Translations under genes and position numbers: made by a program
Shown: in pieces, positions 8,880 through 17,740 of the stretch
How the letters are laid out: each line of letters opens with the position of its first letter
How positions within the stretch are numbered: the first letter of the stretch is position 1
Notes under the pieces: generated by a model
The model's input: only the letters and a program-made list of their open reading frames with translations
The model's database searches: none
Told to the model about the DNA's origin: nothing
NCBI RefSeq assembly: GCF_002368395.1
Contig: NZ_AP018254.1
Location: forward strand, 3,534,001 to 3,598,000
Length of the DNA stretch: 64,000 nt
DNA from: Calothrix sp. NIES-3974
GTDB lineage: Bacteria; Cyanobacteriota; Cyanobacteriia; Cyanobacteriales; Nostocaceae
Direction: 5' to 3'

Positions 8880-10298
8880 CTAGCAATCGTAGTAAAGGGC
8901 AAACTCGTGGGGATGGGGACGCAGACGCATCGGGTTAACTTCGTTATCCAACTTATAGGCAATCCAATTTTGGATAAAGTCTTCGCTAAACACACCACCA
9001 GCAGTTAAAAATTCGTGGTCTTGTTCTAAGGCTTCCAATGCAGCATCCAGAGAACCAGGGGTAGAAGGAACTTTTGCCAATTCCTCTGGAGTTAACTCAT
9101 AGATATTTTTATCCAAAGGTTCACCTGGATCGATTTTATTCTTAATCCCGTCCAAACCAGCGCACAGCATCACAGAAAATGCCAAATAGGGGTTAGAGGT
9201 AGCATCGGGACAACGGAACTCTAAACGCTTGGCTTTGGGGTTAGTACCCGACAACGGAATCCGAATCGAAGCTGAACGGTTTCCTTGGGAATAGGCCAAG
9301 TTTACAGGTGCTTCGTAACCAGGAACCAAACGTTTGTAGGAATTGGTTGTGGGGTTGGTAAATGCTAATACCGCAGGTGCATGTTTAAGCAGACCACCAA
9401 TGTAATAGAGAGCTAACTCACTCAAACCAGCATACTTGTCACCTGCAAACAACGGTTGTCCATCCTTCCAAATTGATTGGTGACAGTGCATACCCGAACC
9501 ATTATCACCAAATACGGGTTTGGGCATAAAGGTGACAGTACGACCGTACTTTTTAGCAACGTTCTTGATGACATATTTATAGGTCATCAACCAGTCCGCA
9601 GCTTGGATTAACTTACCAAATTTGAAACCTAATTCACACTGACCACCCGTTGCAACCTCGTGGTGATGTTTCTCAATGGGGACACCGCATTTTGCCATTG
9701 TTAACAGCATTTCCGTCCGCATATCTTGGAAGGTATCGGTGGGGGGAACAGGGAAGTAACCCTCCTTGTAGCGGGGTTTGTAACCCAAGTTACCACCAGC
9801 TTCGCTCCTACCAGAGTTCCATTTTCCTTCCACAGAATCGACAAAGTAGTAACCGGAACTAGCATTTTGGTCGAAACGGACATCATCAAAGATGAAAAAT
9901 TCTGCCTCTGGACCAAAGAAAACAGTGTCACCAATTCCACTGGAAATCACATAATCGACCGCACGTTGAGCAATAGAACGGGGACAACGGTCGTAATACT
10001 CACCAGTCCGAGGTTCTTTAATACTACAAATAATGCTCAGTGTGGGTTCCGCCATGAATGGATCAATCCAAGCAGTGTTTGGATCTAGAACCATCGCCAT
10101 ATCGGACGCTTCAATTCCTTTCCAACCCCTGATGCTAGAACCATCAAATGGAACACCATCAGTAAAACTACTTTCATCGATTTGGTTTTTAAAGACAGTT
10201 AAATGCTGCCAAGTTCCCAACATGTCGATGAATTTCAGATCAATCATCTGAATATCTTTGTCCTGAATCATTTTCAGAACTTCTTGCGGGGTTGTCAT
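8880..10298 (-). CDS. glnA: Glutamine synthetase type I
   Basis: A 472-residue GSI that makes glutamine from glutamate, ammonia and ATP, the entry point of nitrogen assimilation in the cytoplasm. Seen here: the N-terminal [14 protein letters not shown], metal/ATP motif [16 protein letters not shown], the active-site stretch [20 protein letters not shown] and the C-terminal [13 protein letters not shown]. Length is typical of the dodecameric enzyme. AAGGAG lies 5 bases before the ATG. Upstream is an NtcA-activated promoter (10397-10439); downstream and convergent is its protein inhibitor gifA. Together these give transcriptional and post-translational control by nitrogen status. Confidence 0.98.
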   Translation of the reverse strand: MTTPQEVLKMIQDKDIQMIDLKFIDMLGTWQHLTVFKNQIDESSFTDGVPFDGSSIRGWKGIEASDMAMVLDPNTAWIDPFMAEPTLSIICSIKEPRTGEYYDRCPRSIAQRAVDYVISSGIGDTVFFGPEAEFFIFDDVRFDQNASSGYYFVDSVEGKWNSGRSEAGGNLGYKPRYKEGYFPVPPTDTFQDMRTEMLLTMAKCGVPIEKHHHEVATGGQCELGFKFGKLIQAADWLMTYKYVIKNVAKKYGRTVTFMPKPVFGDNGSGMHCHQSIWKDGQPLFAGDKYAGLSELALYYIGGLLKHAPAVLAFTNPTTNSYKRLVPGYEAPVNLAYSQGNRSASIRIPLSGTNPKAKRLEFRCPDATSNPYLAFSVMLCAGLDGIKNKIDPGEPLDKNIYELTPEELAKVPSTPGSLDAALEALEQDHEFLTAGGVFSEDFIQNWIAYKLDNEVNPMRLRPHPHEFALYYDC

Positions 10299-10396
10299 GG
10301 TTACTCCTTATCTACCGATTTACTACCATCAATCCGTACTATTCAAAGCATTGCTGACCCTGCGTGGTGAAACTGAAACTTTGACACACCTGGAAT

Positions 10397-10439
10397 ATCC
10401 TAAAGAAAAGGAATCGGAAATTTTTGTAACAAAAGTTAC
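10397..10439 (-). promoter_or_regulatory. NtcA-activated (class II) promoter of glnA
   Basis: On the minus strand GTAACTTTTGTTAC (10439-10426) fits GTA-N8-TAC exactly, followed after 23 bases by TAGGAT (10402-10397), which fits the TAN3T -10. The order GTAN8TAC-N22/23-TAN3T is the canonical NtcA-activated promoter. The predicted leader is about 90 nt. Confidence 0.9.
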
Positions 10440-10522
10440 AGAATATCAGTTTTCTCAGTTATATTAACTTTTTCCTGTTTCCACGCTACAAAACTACACA
10501 CTAGATTTCGTTGGGAGCAACT

Positions 10523-10550
10523 TTGACATAGAATCCATTAATAGTAGATG
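10523..10550 (+). promoter_or_regulatory. Possible apcF promoter
   Basis: TTGACA at 10523-10528 is followed after 16 bases by TAGATG at 10545-10550. The -35 is perfect but the -10 is weak, so this is only a candidate, about 110 bases upstream of the start codon. Confidence 0.35.
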
Positions 10551-10663
10551 TTTTTGTATCCCATATATTTTATGTGGTGCAAAAATATTTTGAATGCACT
10601 TATTGCATAAACCTGCCAATAAAATATCAAACCATAAATAGGAATGATTGGGAGATACAAGGA

Positions 10664-11173
10664 ATGCGGGACGCAGTTACGAGTTTAATTAAGAATTATG
10701 ACGTTGCTGGCAAGTACTTCGACCGGAACGCCATTGACGACCTGAAAAAGTATTTTGAGACAGGTAGCGCACGGGTACAAGCTGCGGCTGTAGTGAATGG
10801 GAATGCAGCTGCAATCGTCAAGCAAGCGGGTTTAAGTTTGTTTGACGAATTGCCAGAATTAATCCGTCCCGGTGGTAATGCCTACACCACCCGTCGGTAT
10901 GCAGCTTGTTTGCGGGATATGGATTATTACCTGCGTTATGCCACCTACGCAATCGTCGCAGGTAGTATGGACGTGCTGGATGAGCGGGTTTTGCAAGGCT
11001 TACGGGAAACCTATAACTCCTTGGGTGTACCTATTGCCCCCACTGTACGCGGTATCCAAATTATGAAGGATATTGTGAAATCCCAAGTTGAAGCTGCGGG
11101 TATTAGTAATTCCGGTTTCGTTGATGAACCCTTTGATTACATGACCCGCGAACTCAGCGAGACTGACGTTTAA
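10664..11173 (+). CDS. apcF: Allophycocyanin beta-18 subunit (phycobilisome core)
   Basis: A 169-residue phycobiliprotein, exactly the expected length when started at the ATG before RDAVTSLIKNYDV. It replaces one beta subunit in a core disc of the phycobilisome, next to the terminal emitter ApcE, and helps pass energy to the photosystems. The phycocyanobilin-binding Cys lies in YAACLRDMDYYLRYATYAIV; Asn in VVNGNAAAIVKQAG is at the site that is methylated in beta-type subunits. RELSETDV at the C-terminus and ETYNSLGVPIAPTVRGIQIMK fit ApcF rather than ApcB. It is monocistronic here and divergent from glnA; I recall the same order in Nostoc PCC 7120. Confidence 0.95.
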   Translation: MRDAVTSLIKNYDVAGKYFDRNAIDDLKKYFETGSARVQAAAVVNGNAAAIVKQAGLSLFDELPELIRPGGNAYTTRRYAACLRDMDYYLRYATYAIVAGSMDVLDERVLQGLRETYNSLGVPIAPTVRGIQIMKDIVKSQVEAAGISNSGFVDEPFDYMTRELSETDV

Positions 11174-11210
11174 TATTATTTTGGATTTTGGATTATAGAT
11201 TTTGGATTTT

Positions 11211-11280
11211 GGTCGTTGCTGAATACAGAATATGAATTGAAAATTTGACGTTGTGTAGAGACGTAGCATTGCTACGTCTC
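11211..11280. repeat. Partial copy of MITE family E
   Basis: The sequence starting GGTCGTTGCTGAATACAG and ending in the palindrome ACGTAGCATTGCTACGTCTC matches the left half of the complete element at 58050-58183 almost base for base. The right end is missing. Confidence 0.75.
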
Positions 11281-11385
11281 TTGATTTTGAATCCGACAGA
11301 CCACAGGACTGGGAAGTCAGTTAAAGTTTTGTTACTATCAGGTGGTAAGGTTGTAAATCGCTAAATATCTAAATATACTTAAATT

Positions 11386-12189
11386 ATGCATACTTGGCAC
11401 TGGCGTACTTGGGAGAATAAGCCCTATTTAGCTTGTAGTATTTTAGAAAAATTTCCCCACGGTTTTTTTACACAGCATTTTTGGCAATCTCCTCCCCAGG
11501 AGTTGACCAAGGCGTTTGCATCCTCCATGAAGGCATATCGCTTAAAACAGGTGCATGGGAATCGAGTGTTAACACCGCAACAAATTCATGAGAACTTGGA
11601 AAATGGTGGTGAACATGTGGATGATGAACTTGATCCGCCATTGGTGATGGGTGATGGGGTGATGAGTGATGCATCGGTAGAAGGACAATCGGTATGGGTA
11701 GCGAGTGCGGATTGTACACCAGCATTAATTGGGGATATTCAAACCGGACAGGTGACAGCGATTCATGCAGGTTGGCGAGGAACTGCACAGAAAATTATTC
11801 CCGTTGCGATCGCCATGATGCAAAATCATGGTAGTCGTTTGCAAGATTTGAGAATAGCATTAGGTCCAGCGATCGCGGGTGAGGTATATCAGGTTTCCCT
11901 GGAGACAGCGATGGAGGTGGGTGCAACTATTTGTCCAGCAAAGGAACCAGAGGAGATGATGGGAATGTTGATGGACGGGGAAAATCCCCCTTTATTACCC
12001 GATCCAGAAGTGGGGAAAGTGCGTTTAGATGTACGTCGGATTAATGCCATGCAAATGGAAAATATGGGAATTAGTCCAGAACAAATTGCGATCGCTCCCT
12101 ATTGTACCTATCAAAATCCGGAACATTTCTTTTCCTACCGTCGCCAAAGGGAGAAGAAGGTGCAATGGTCGGGAATTGCCAGTATTTAA
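11386..12189 (+). CDS. pgeF: PgeF/YfiH multicopper-like purine nucleoside phosphorylase (laccase-domain) protein
   Basis: A 267-residue protein of the YfiH/DUF152 family. Members act as zinc-dependent purine nucleoside phosphorylases or adenosine deaminases in vitro and, in E. coli, keep wrong amino acids out of peptidoglycan. The metal-site motifs are present in order: RLKQVHGNRV, SADCTPALIGD and AIHAGWRGT (His, Cys, His). The C-terminal IAPYCTYQNPEHFFSYRR is also typical. The Uma2 gene downstream starts 95 bases after its stop; an overlapping upstream extension of that frame is not needed. Confidence 0.88.
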   Translation: MHTWHWRTWENKPYLACSILEKFPHGFFTQHFWQSPPQELTKAFASSMKAYRLKQVHGNRVLTPQQIHENLENGGEHVDDELDPPLVMGDGVMSDASVEGQSVWVASADCTPALIGDIQTGQVTAIHAGWRGTAQKIIPVAIAMMQNHGSRLQDLRIALGPAIAGEVYQVSLETAMEVGATICPAKEPEEMMGMLMDGENPPLLPDPEVGKVRLDVRRINAMQMENMGISPEQIAIAPYCTYQNPEHFFSYRRQREKKVQWSGIASI

Positions 12190-12284
12190 TTTGTGTCAAC
12201 ACTCAACCGTCAACATTAAAATATTGGGATATAACCGAGAAATTTTCTTTGACTTCAATCCCTACTCAGAACTTTGAATTCTCC

Positions 12285-12869
12285 ATGTTTTCCCCACCGA
12301 TAGTGTTACAGATGCCCGATAATTTACGAATGAGCGATGAGGAATTTTACCAATTCTGTCAGATTAATCGCCATTATCGGATTGAGCGCGATCGCAAAGG
12401 GGAAATATCAATTATGCCACCAACGGGGGGAGAAACTGGAAACCGCAATTTTAATTTAAGTGGACAATTGTGGGTTTGGTCAGAAGCGGATGGTACAGGA
12501 ATCTGTTTCGATTCCAGCACTGGATTTATTTTATCAACAGGTGCAGAAAGGTCTCCCGATGCAGCTTGGATGAGTTTAGAGCGTTGGAACAGTCTCACAC
12601 CTGAACAACAGGAAAAGTTTCCACCCCTGTGTCCCGATTTTGTGGTTGAATTGCGTTCTGCTTCCGATAAATTAAAACCCCTGCAAGAGAAAATGCAGGA
12701 ATATATTCAGGAACCAGGAGTAAAATTGGGTTGGTTGATTGACCGGAAACATCGTCGTGTTTATATTTACCGTCCAGGAATGGATGTGGAATGTTTGGAA
12801 AATCCAGCTACCGTCAGTGGTGAACCTGTTTTACCAGGATTTGTCCTAAATATGGCGAAAATTTGGTAG
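12285..12869 (+). CDS. Uma2 family (DUF820) PD-(D/E)XK nuclease-like protein, copy 1
   Basis: A 194-residue member of the Uma2 family, very abundant in cyanobacteria and of unproven function. The restriction-nuclease-like core is visible: SPDAAWMS (Asp), PDFVVELRS (Asp/Glu) and a following Lys-rich helix, then VKLGWLID. The ATG at 12285 matches the start of the second copy; an open extension upstream overlaps pgeF and is ignored. It is nearly identical to the gene at 13077. The differences are concentrated around residues 57-66 (FNLSGQLWVWSE here, FNVALQLGIWSE in the other). Confidence 0.85.
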   Translation: MFSPPIVLQMPDNLRMSDEEFYQFCQINRHYRIERDRKGEISIMPPTGGETGNRNFNLSGQLWVWSEADGTGICFDSSTGFILSTGAERSPDAAWMSLERWNSLTPEQQEKFPPLCPDFVVELRSASDKLKPLQEKMQEYIQEPGVKLGWLIDRKHRRVYIYRPGMDVECLENPATVSGEPVLPGFVLNMAKIW

Positions 12870-12983
12870 TTTTTCCCATCGAAAATAATCTGGAGATTAT
12901 AGAAGCATCAAACAACCAACTTCCATCGAGATTTGGGAATCAACAGTCAACCGTCAACCGTCAAAATTTAAAATAAATCAACT

Positions 12984-13022
12984 TTCAAATAAAATATTCA
13001 AATAAAATATTCAAATAAAATA
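12984..13022. repeat. Tandem 13-bp repeat, three units
   Basis: TTCAAATAAAATA is repeated three times without interruption between the two Uma2 copies. Confidence 0.9.
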
Positions 13023-13076
13023 GACGTATGTAATCTGGAAATTTTCTTGTAATCTAACCCTAGTTTCCAATTTCCC

Positions 13077-13661
13077 ATGTTTTCCCCACCGATAGTGTTA
13101 CAAATGCCGGATAATTTACAAATGAGCGATGAGGAATTTTACCAATTCTGTCAGATTAATCGCCATTATCGAATTGAGCGCGATCGCAAAGGGGAAATAT
13201 CCATTATGCCACCAACGGGGGGAGAAACTGGAAACCGCAATTTTAATGTTGCTTTGCAATTAGGTATCTGGTCAGAAGCGGACGGTACAGGAATTTGTTT
13301 CGATTCCAGCACCGGATTTATTTTATCAACAGGTGCAGAAAGGTCTCCCGATGCAGCTTGGATGAGTTTAGAGCGTTGGAACAGTCTCACCCCCGAACAA
13401 CAGGAAAAGTTTCCACCCCTGTGTCCCGATTTTGTGGTTGAATTGCGTTCTGCTTCCGATAAATTAAAACCCCTGCAAGAGAAAATGCAGGAATATATTC
13501 AGGAACCAGGAGTAAAATTGGGTTGGTTGATTGACCGGAAACATCGTCGTGTTTATATTTACCGTCCAGGAATGGATGTGGAATGTTTGGAAAATCCAGC
13601 TACCGTCAGTGGGGAACCTGTTTTACCAGGATTTGTCCTAAATATGGCGAAAATTTGGTAG
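13077..13661 (+). CDS. Uma2 family (DUF820) PD-(D/E)XK nuclease-like protein, copy 2
   Basis: A 194-residue duplicate of the gene at 12285, with the same SPDAAWMS and PDFVVELRS motifs and the same ATG. Most differences between the copies are silent, apart from a patch at about residues 57-66, and one Arg/Gln change near residue 15. This patch could be the trace of gene conversion with a further Uma2 paralogue elsewhere. Function is unknown; either copy may be redundant. Confidence 0.85.
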   Translation: MFSPPIVLQMPDNLQMSDEEFYQFCQINRHYRIERDRKGEISIMPPTGGETGNRNFNVALQLGIWSEADGTGICFDSSTGFILSTGAERSPDAAWMSLERWNSLTPEQQEKFPPLCPDFVVELRSASDKLKPLQEKMQEYIQEPGVKLGWLIDRKHRRVYIYRPGMDVECLENPATVSGEPVLPGFVLNMAKIW

Positions 13662-13856
13662 TTTTTCCCATCGAAAATAATCTGGAAACAAAAAGCATAG
13701 AAAACCAACTTCCATCGGGATGTGGGAATCACCAGTCAACCGTCAAAATTTAAATAGTCCCTTACTACTCCCTACTCCCCATTCCCTACTCCCTCCAGTC
13801 AGAAATCTAACTTGGTATAACTGAAGAAGATAAATATACCCATTTAGGCAAAAATA

Positions 13857-14888
13857 ATGACCATAAAAAAAAGCCTATTAGTTACGGGACTGCTCTGCAC
13901 CATCTTTGGTACAGGAATCGAACCCGTTATAACTTCAGCTTCCGCAAACCCCGGTATTACGATAGCCCAGAATCAGAGACAAAATACCAAACCAACCGAA
14001 CTACGAAGACGCTTAAGAACTCGATCCCTTTCCCCACAGCCATCCCCATCCACCACTGTTAAATTAATTACACCAGGTATCCAACCCCGACAACAGTTAC
14101 GCTTTTCTCCAAAAGTCGGTCAAAAAGAAACCGCCGATATGGAGATGAATATGGACATGTCCATGTCACTCAACGGTAATTCAGCCCCATCCGTAAAAAT
14201 ACCTGGAACCAAGATTCAACTTAACGCCGTTGTCAACCAAGTACAACCGAATGGAGACTTTCAGTACGAGTTTACCTATAGCAATGTTGATGTTGTGGGA
14301 GAAAGCGACTTACCACCCGCGATTTTAGAAAGTATGCGCGGTGAAATGAAAAAAATGGAAGGTTTCAAGGGGACAGCCATTGTTGATTCAATGGGACGCA
14401 CCAAGAAGGCAAATTTCACCGTTCCCCCAAATTTTGATCCATCCCTGAAACAGATGATGGATCAAATGGCTAGTTCCATTGAGCAAATGTCAGCCCAAGT
14501 ACCCCAGGAAGCTATCGGTAAAGGTGCTAAATGGCAAGTCACCTCCCAAGTCAGCATGAATGGTATAAATATCGAACAAACTGCCACCTACGAATTGGTT
14601 GATATTCAAGATGGTGTGGTGACAATGAATGTTAGCTTTGCTCAACAAATACCCGGCGCTCAAAAAATGATTTTACCGCAAATGCCACCGGGAATGACCA
14701 TGACCTTGCAATCCTACAATGCCACCGGAACCGGACAAACAAAAATTAGCCTGGGTCGAATTATGCCTTTAAGCACATCAATCAATATGAAAACAACTGC
14801 TCAGATGCAAGCAATTAGTCCCGATTTAAAAGAACCGATGGTAATGGATCAGGAAATGTCTATGAGAATGAGAATTGAATCAAAGTAA
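13857..14888 (+). CDS. Exported protein of unknown function, possibly DUF6263-like
   Basis: A 343-residue protein with a signal peptide (basic MTIKKS, hydrophobic LLVTGLLCTIFGTG, likely cleavage near SASA-NPG). A Pro/Arg/Ser-rich linker (about 40-70) leads to a soluble domain from LRFSPKVGQKETADMEM onward, rich in Met and in alternating polar/hydrophobic strands, with repeated phrases MEMNMDMSMSL and, near the end, MDQEMSMRMRI. The pattern recalls DUF6263 proteins, but I cannot confirm that. It probably sits in the periplasm or on the outer side of the membrane. A MITE-like element starts directly after the stop codon. Confidence 0.6.
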   Translation: MTIKKSLLVTGLLCTIFGTGIEPVITSASANPGITIAQNQRQNTKPTELRRRLRTRSLSPQPSPSTTVKLITPGIQPRQQLRFSPKVGQKETADMEMNMDMSMSLNGNSAPSVKIPGTKIQLNAVVNQVQPNGDFQYEFTYSNVDVVGESDLPPAILESMRGEMKKMEGFKGTAIVDSMGRTKKANFTVPPNFDPSLKQMMDQMASSIEQMSAQVPQEAIGKGAKWQVTSQVSMNGINIEQTATYELVDIQDGVVTMNVSFAQQIPGAQKMILPQMPPGMTMTLQSYNATGTGQTKISLGRIMPLSTSINMKTTAQMQAISPDLKEPMVMDQEMSMRMRIESK

Positions 14889-15047
14889 GAGGATGTTTTA
14901 AAAGTCGATTTTAATACTTGAATTATCGTTTTTGGAAGCGGGAAGAGACGCGACATGTCGCGTCTGTAATCTCGAAGGAAAAATCAGCTTCATAACCCCA
15001 TATCCAAAGTCAGGACGATAGTCAAAATAGTGATAATTAATACTTGA
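14889..15047. mobile_element. MITE-like element, family A, right end lost
   Basis: It begins GAGGATGTTTTAAAAGTCG on the base after a TAA stop, contains the palindrome AGACGCGACATGTCGCGTCT and stays similar to the copy at 36142 as far as AATACTTGAC. The terminal inverted repeat expected on the right (CATCCTCT) is absent. Other members: 19045-19210 (inverted), 36142-36313 and a short one at 40606-40677. Confidence 0.75.
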
Positions 15048-15091
15048 CAAATTAAGTTAAGTTATGAGGGGTTCATGGTAGTGCTTTAACC

Positions 15092-15203
15092 GGATTTCTC
15101 ACAAGTAAGTTATGAGTCTTGGGTGACAGATTGATTTTCCTTCTACAGACTATCCCTACTCCCTAATTCCCTGTAAGTTTTAGGGTTTTGTGAGAAATGG
15201 GGG
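15092..15203. mobile_element. MITE-like element, family B
   Basis: Inverted ends GGATTTCTCACAA and TTTTGTGAGAAATGGG bracket a core with GATTGATTTTCCTTCTAC and CTACTCCC. Relatives: 40939-41041 (inverted, best preserved), about 43055-43138 (left end missing) and 55550-55765 (with an internal insert). Confidence 0.7.
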
Positions 15204-15218
15204 TTTAGTATAGAACAA

Positions 15219-15415
15219 GCTTTACTATAAAGGCGCTATACCCCCAGGGTTGTCCTAGACTAGCGCTACTATGTGCCTTTCTTCATCCATCAAAATTAAT
15301 ATTAATGTGGTGGAGTATTTTTAATACCGTTTGACTTTGGAGTTGATACCTAACGGGGAGCAGGGGAAGAAAGTGTATCAACATTGATTATTAAAGTGTA
15401 TCAACATTGATTATT
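15219..15415. repeat. Family C fragment followed by family D repeat with a 23-bp tandem
   Basis: 15219-15300 is a family C interior (AGGCGCTATACCCCCAGGG, CATCAAAATTAAT). From 15326, ACCGTTTGACTTTGGAGTT and a GTATCAAC unit form family D, also at 37838-37912 and, inverted, about 43145-43185. AAGTGTATCAACATTGATTA occurs twice with a period of 23 bases at 15371-15415. The rest of the gap to 15574 shows nothing recognisable. Confidence 0.65.
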
Positions 15416-15574
15416 ATAGTGAAATATTATGAGGCATAATCAAACATAATCAAAAAGGATTCCCATCGGTGTTAAATTAAGGGATAGGGTATTCGGTATC
15501 CCTGTGGCTGTTTATAGTCCAGCTATAATGGCACTGCTTTTTATCACCCTTGATGGAATTACTTTGAAAAGAGC

Positions 15575-16075
15575 ATGAATTACCTTGTTGCCGTACTACC
15601 AGACCGCATCCAAGCCGAAGCTGCAAGTGTCGCTTTGGAAAAGCAAAATATCAATAGCACCATACTTGGTAAAGGTTACAAAAGTGCTGATGAATTTGGT
15701 TTAATCGACCCCAAGGAGCAAGCTCGTAAGCAAGCAATTCTCATGGCGATTTGGTTGGTTCCCTTCGGCTTTTTTGCTGGGTTTGGCTTTAGTCTTGTCA
15801 CCGGTTTAGATACATTTGCTTGGGCTGGAGAAATTGGCAATCATGTTATTGGAGGCTTATTAGGTGCAATAGGTGGGGGAATGGGGAGTGTGTTTGTCGG
15901 TGGTGGAGTCGGTTTAGTTGTCGGTGGTGGTGATGCTTTACCATATCGCAACCGGATCAATGCAGGTAAATATTTGGTAGTTGTCCAAGGTTCGGAAAGC
16001 ATAACGCGGGAAGCGACTAAAATTCTACGTGGCTTTGATCCGGAAAATTTGCAAGGTTACGCGACGAATGATTAG
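15575..16075 (+). CDS. Small membrane protein with stress-protein-like N-terminus
   Basis: A 166-residue protein. Residues 1-30 (YLVAVLPDRIQAEAASVALEKQNI) form a small alpha-beta start like that of YflT/general-stress-protein-17M domains, which have the same layout: soluble start, then a Gly-rich double membrane segment (about 52-75 and 88-125, with GGLLGAIGGGMGSVFVGGGVGLVVGGG), then a short soluble tail (YLVVVQGSESITREATKILR). The tail echoes the first strand-helix unit, as in two half-domains flanking a Gly-zipper hairpin. Family assignment is a guess; membrane location is safer. Confidence 0.6.
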   Translation: MNYLVAVLPDRIQAEAASVALEKQNINSTILGKGYKSADEFGLIDPKEQARKQAILMAIWLVPFGFFAGFGFSLVTGLDTFAWAGEIGNHVIGGLLGAIGGGMGSVFVGGGVGLVVGGGDALPYRNRINAGKYLVVVQGSESITREATKILRGFDPENLQGYATND

Positions 16076-16100
16076 GAGACAGGAGATAGAACTTTAGTTA

Positions 16101-16514
16101 TTAGTTATTGGTTGAATTTGGGTGCTGGGTTCTTTTTTCGATATCTTCCAAGGTTTGTAAAATCAGACGTTGAGCTTGCAACCTCCAACCCCATTTTTGG
16201 AGTGCGATCGCAATTCCACCCCCTAAAACTGTGGCAATAAAATCCAGTGGTTGCATAAAAGAGATTCCCAGCAACAAACCTAAACCTGCAATTCCCCAAA
16301 AGGGTAAGGCAACTGTTTGACGCTGATTTTCAACTAGTTTACTGATCGGGTCTTGAGGTATTTTTGCAAGTAAAGTTTCCTTAACCTGTTTTTGCTCCTC
16401 TGGCGAAACCGAAAGCCCTATTTTCCGCCGCAATTTCTCGATTTTCCGCGCATCGGTGCTATACTCGGTCAACTCATCTTCAGCCATCAAAATCAAACGT
16501 TCGTACTGTCCCAT
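16101..16514 (-). CDS. Hypothetical protein with a C-terminal membrane hairpin
   Basis: A 137-residue protein. The first 65 residues are charged and helical (ELTEYSTDARKIEKLRRKIG, SPEEQKQVKETLLAKI). Two membrane helices follow (about 70-86 PFWGIAGLGLLLGISFM and 90-108 FIATVLGGGIAIALQKWG), then a basic tail. It is convergent with the 15575 gene, stops 25 bases apart. I do not recognise the family; the length and composition suit a real cyanobacterial gene. Confidence 0.6.
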   Translation of the reverse strand: MGQYERLILMAEDELTEYSTDARKIEKLRRKIGLSVSPEEQKQVKETLLAKIPQDPISKLVENQRQTVALPFWGIAGLGLLLGISFMQPLDFIATVLGGGIAIALQKWGWRLQAQRLILQTLEDIEKRTQHPNSTNN

Positions 16515-16608
16515 TGTTACTCTGGAAAATTTTATTTTATATATAAAGAATACAGGGGTTAGGAGAGAGTTGACAGGTGAAAGAAGACAAAATATACGAG
16601 ATCGAGAG

Positions 16609-16670
16609 TTAAATTGACGTGAATTCGACGGGTTGTAAACGCTACAATCTCAGTAAATCAATGATTTTGA
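16609..16670. repeat. Dispersed repeat, family F
   Basis: TTAAATTGACGTGAATTCGA, then ACGCTACAAT and GTAAATCAAT-ATTTTGAA, recurs at about 60999-61058 with a handful of differences. Non-coding in both places. Confidence 0.7.
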
Positions 16671-16676
16671 AAGAAA

Positions 16677-16704
16677 GTAGAGACGCTACATGTCGCATCT
16701 CTAC
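16677..16704. repeat. REP-like palindrome
   Basis: GTAGAGACGCTACATGTCGC followed by ATCTCTAC, an imperfect dyad of the GTAGAGACG family, upstream of lipA. Confidence 0.7.
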
Positions 16705-16766
16705 CAATACCCTTCTCCTTGTGTACAGACTGATTCCCAATCCAAAATCCAAAATCTAAAATCTCC

Positions 16767-17648
16767 ATGACATCTACTCATCGGACACAATTACAAACAG
16801 AAATTCAAGCGATGCCATCTTGGTTGCGTCGTCCTATTGGTAAAGCTAGTGAACTTTCAACTGTACAAAAAATTATTAAACAACGACAAATTCATACTAT
16901 CTGTGAAGAGGGTCGGTGTCCGAATCGGGGGGAATGTTACGCGCAAAAAACCGCGACTTTTCTGTTGATGGGGCCAACTTGTACCCGTTCCTGTGCGTTT
17001 TGTCAAGTGGATAAGGGTCATGCACCAATGCCAATTGATGAGGATGAACCGATAAAGGTGGCGGAATCTGTGCAATTATTGGGTTTGAAATATGTGGTGT
17101 TAACTTCCGTTGCACGGGATGATTTAGCTGATGGTGGTGCAAGTCATTTTGTCCGGACGATGCAGAAAATTCGAGAGTGGAATCCGGGTACACAAATTGA
17201 GGTGTTAACCCCAGATTTTTATGGCAAAAGAGATGCGATCGCAGTTATTGTTAAGGCCGAACCTGCTTGTTATAACCACAATATTGAAACTGTGCGTCGT
17301 CTGACACCCCCAGTCCGTCGGGGTGCAAAATATGACCGCTCGCTACAAGTATTAAGGATGGTGAAGGAAATTAATCCAAATATTCCCACAAAATCCGGTT
17401 TAATGGTGGGACATGGGGAGACGGTGGAGGAAATCATCGAAGCCATGCAGGATTTACGCAGCGTGAAGTGCGATCGCCTGACCATCGGTCAGTATATGCG
17501 TCCTTCCTTAGAGCATCTTCCTGTCCAGAAGTATTGGACACCCACAGAATTTGATGAACTAGGTGCGATCGCAAAACAAATGGGTTTTAGTCACGTTCGC
17601 TCTGGTCCTTTAGTACGCAGTTCCTACCATGCTGGAGAGGAAGATTAG
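16767..17648 (+). CDS. lipA: Lipoyl synthase
   Basis: A 293-residue radical-SAM enzyme that inserts two sulfurs into the octanoyl chain on lipoate-dependent enzymes. Both iron-sulfur motifs are present: the auxiliary [12 protein letters not shown] (CX4CX5C) and the SAM-binding CTRSCAFC (CX3CX2C). Also typical are [34 protein letters not shown] and the C-terminal [15 protein letters not shown] with the conserved Arg-Ser-Ser-Tyr. Length fits the family. Cyanobacteria often have two lipoyl synthases; this window shows one and no lipB. Confidence 0.96.
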   Translation: MTSTHRTQLQTEIQAMPSWLRRPIGKASELSTVQKIIKQRQIHTICEEGRCPNRGECYAQKTATFLLMGPTCTRSCAFCQVDKGHAPMPIDEDEPIKVAESVQLLGLKYVVLTSVARDDLADGGASHFVRTMQKIREWNPGTQIEVLTPDFYGKRDAIAVIVKAEPACYNHNIETVRRLTPPVRRGAKYDRSLQVLRMVKEINPNIPTKSGLMVGHGETVEEIIEAMQDLRSVKCDRLTIGQYMRPSLEHLPVQKYWTPTEFDELGAIAKQMGFSHVRSGPLVRSSYHAGEED

Positions 17649-17740
17649 GGAGTAAAGAAACAAAGGAGCGGAGGGGATAGGCAATTTTTGAGATTTTTTC
17701 TCCTCATTTCCTCCGATTTCCCTACTCCCTGTAAATTAAA

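Larger units (their letters stand above)
10299..10663. other. Divergent intergenic region glnA / apcF
   Basis: This gap carries the NtcA-dependent glnA promoter (10397-10439, minus strand) and a possible apcF promoter (10523-10550, plus strand). The open frame into apcF extends 30 codons upstream of its real start but shows no coding pattern there. Confidence 0.7.
12285..13755 (+). repeat. Tandem duplication of a Uma2 gene with its 3' flank
   Basis: The two units are offset by 792 bp. Similarity covers the whole gene and continues into the 3' flank (AGTTTTTCCCATCGAAAATA, then CCAACTTCCATCG and CAGTCAACCGTCAA). The flanks have drifted by small indels while most of the coding sequence is unchanged. 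Confidence 0.9.

Noticed and set aside
12102-12284. 61-codon N-terminal extension of the first Uma2 gene
   Set aside because: It overlaps pgeF in another frame, and the second copy of the gene starts at the equivalent of 12285.
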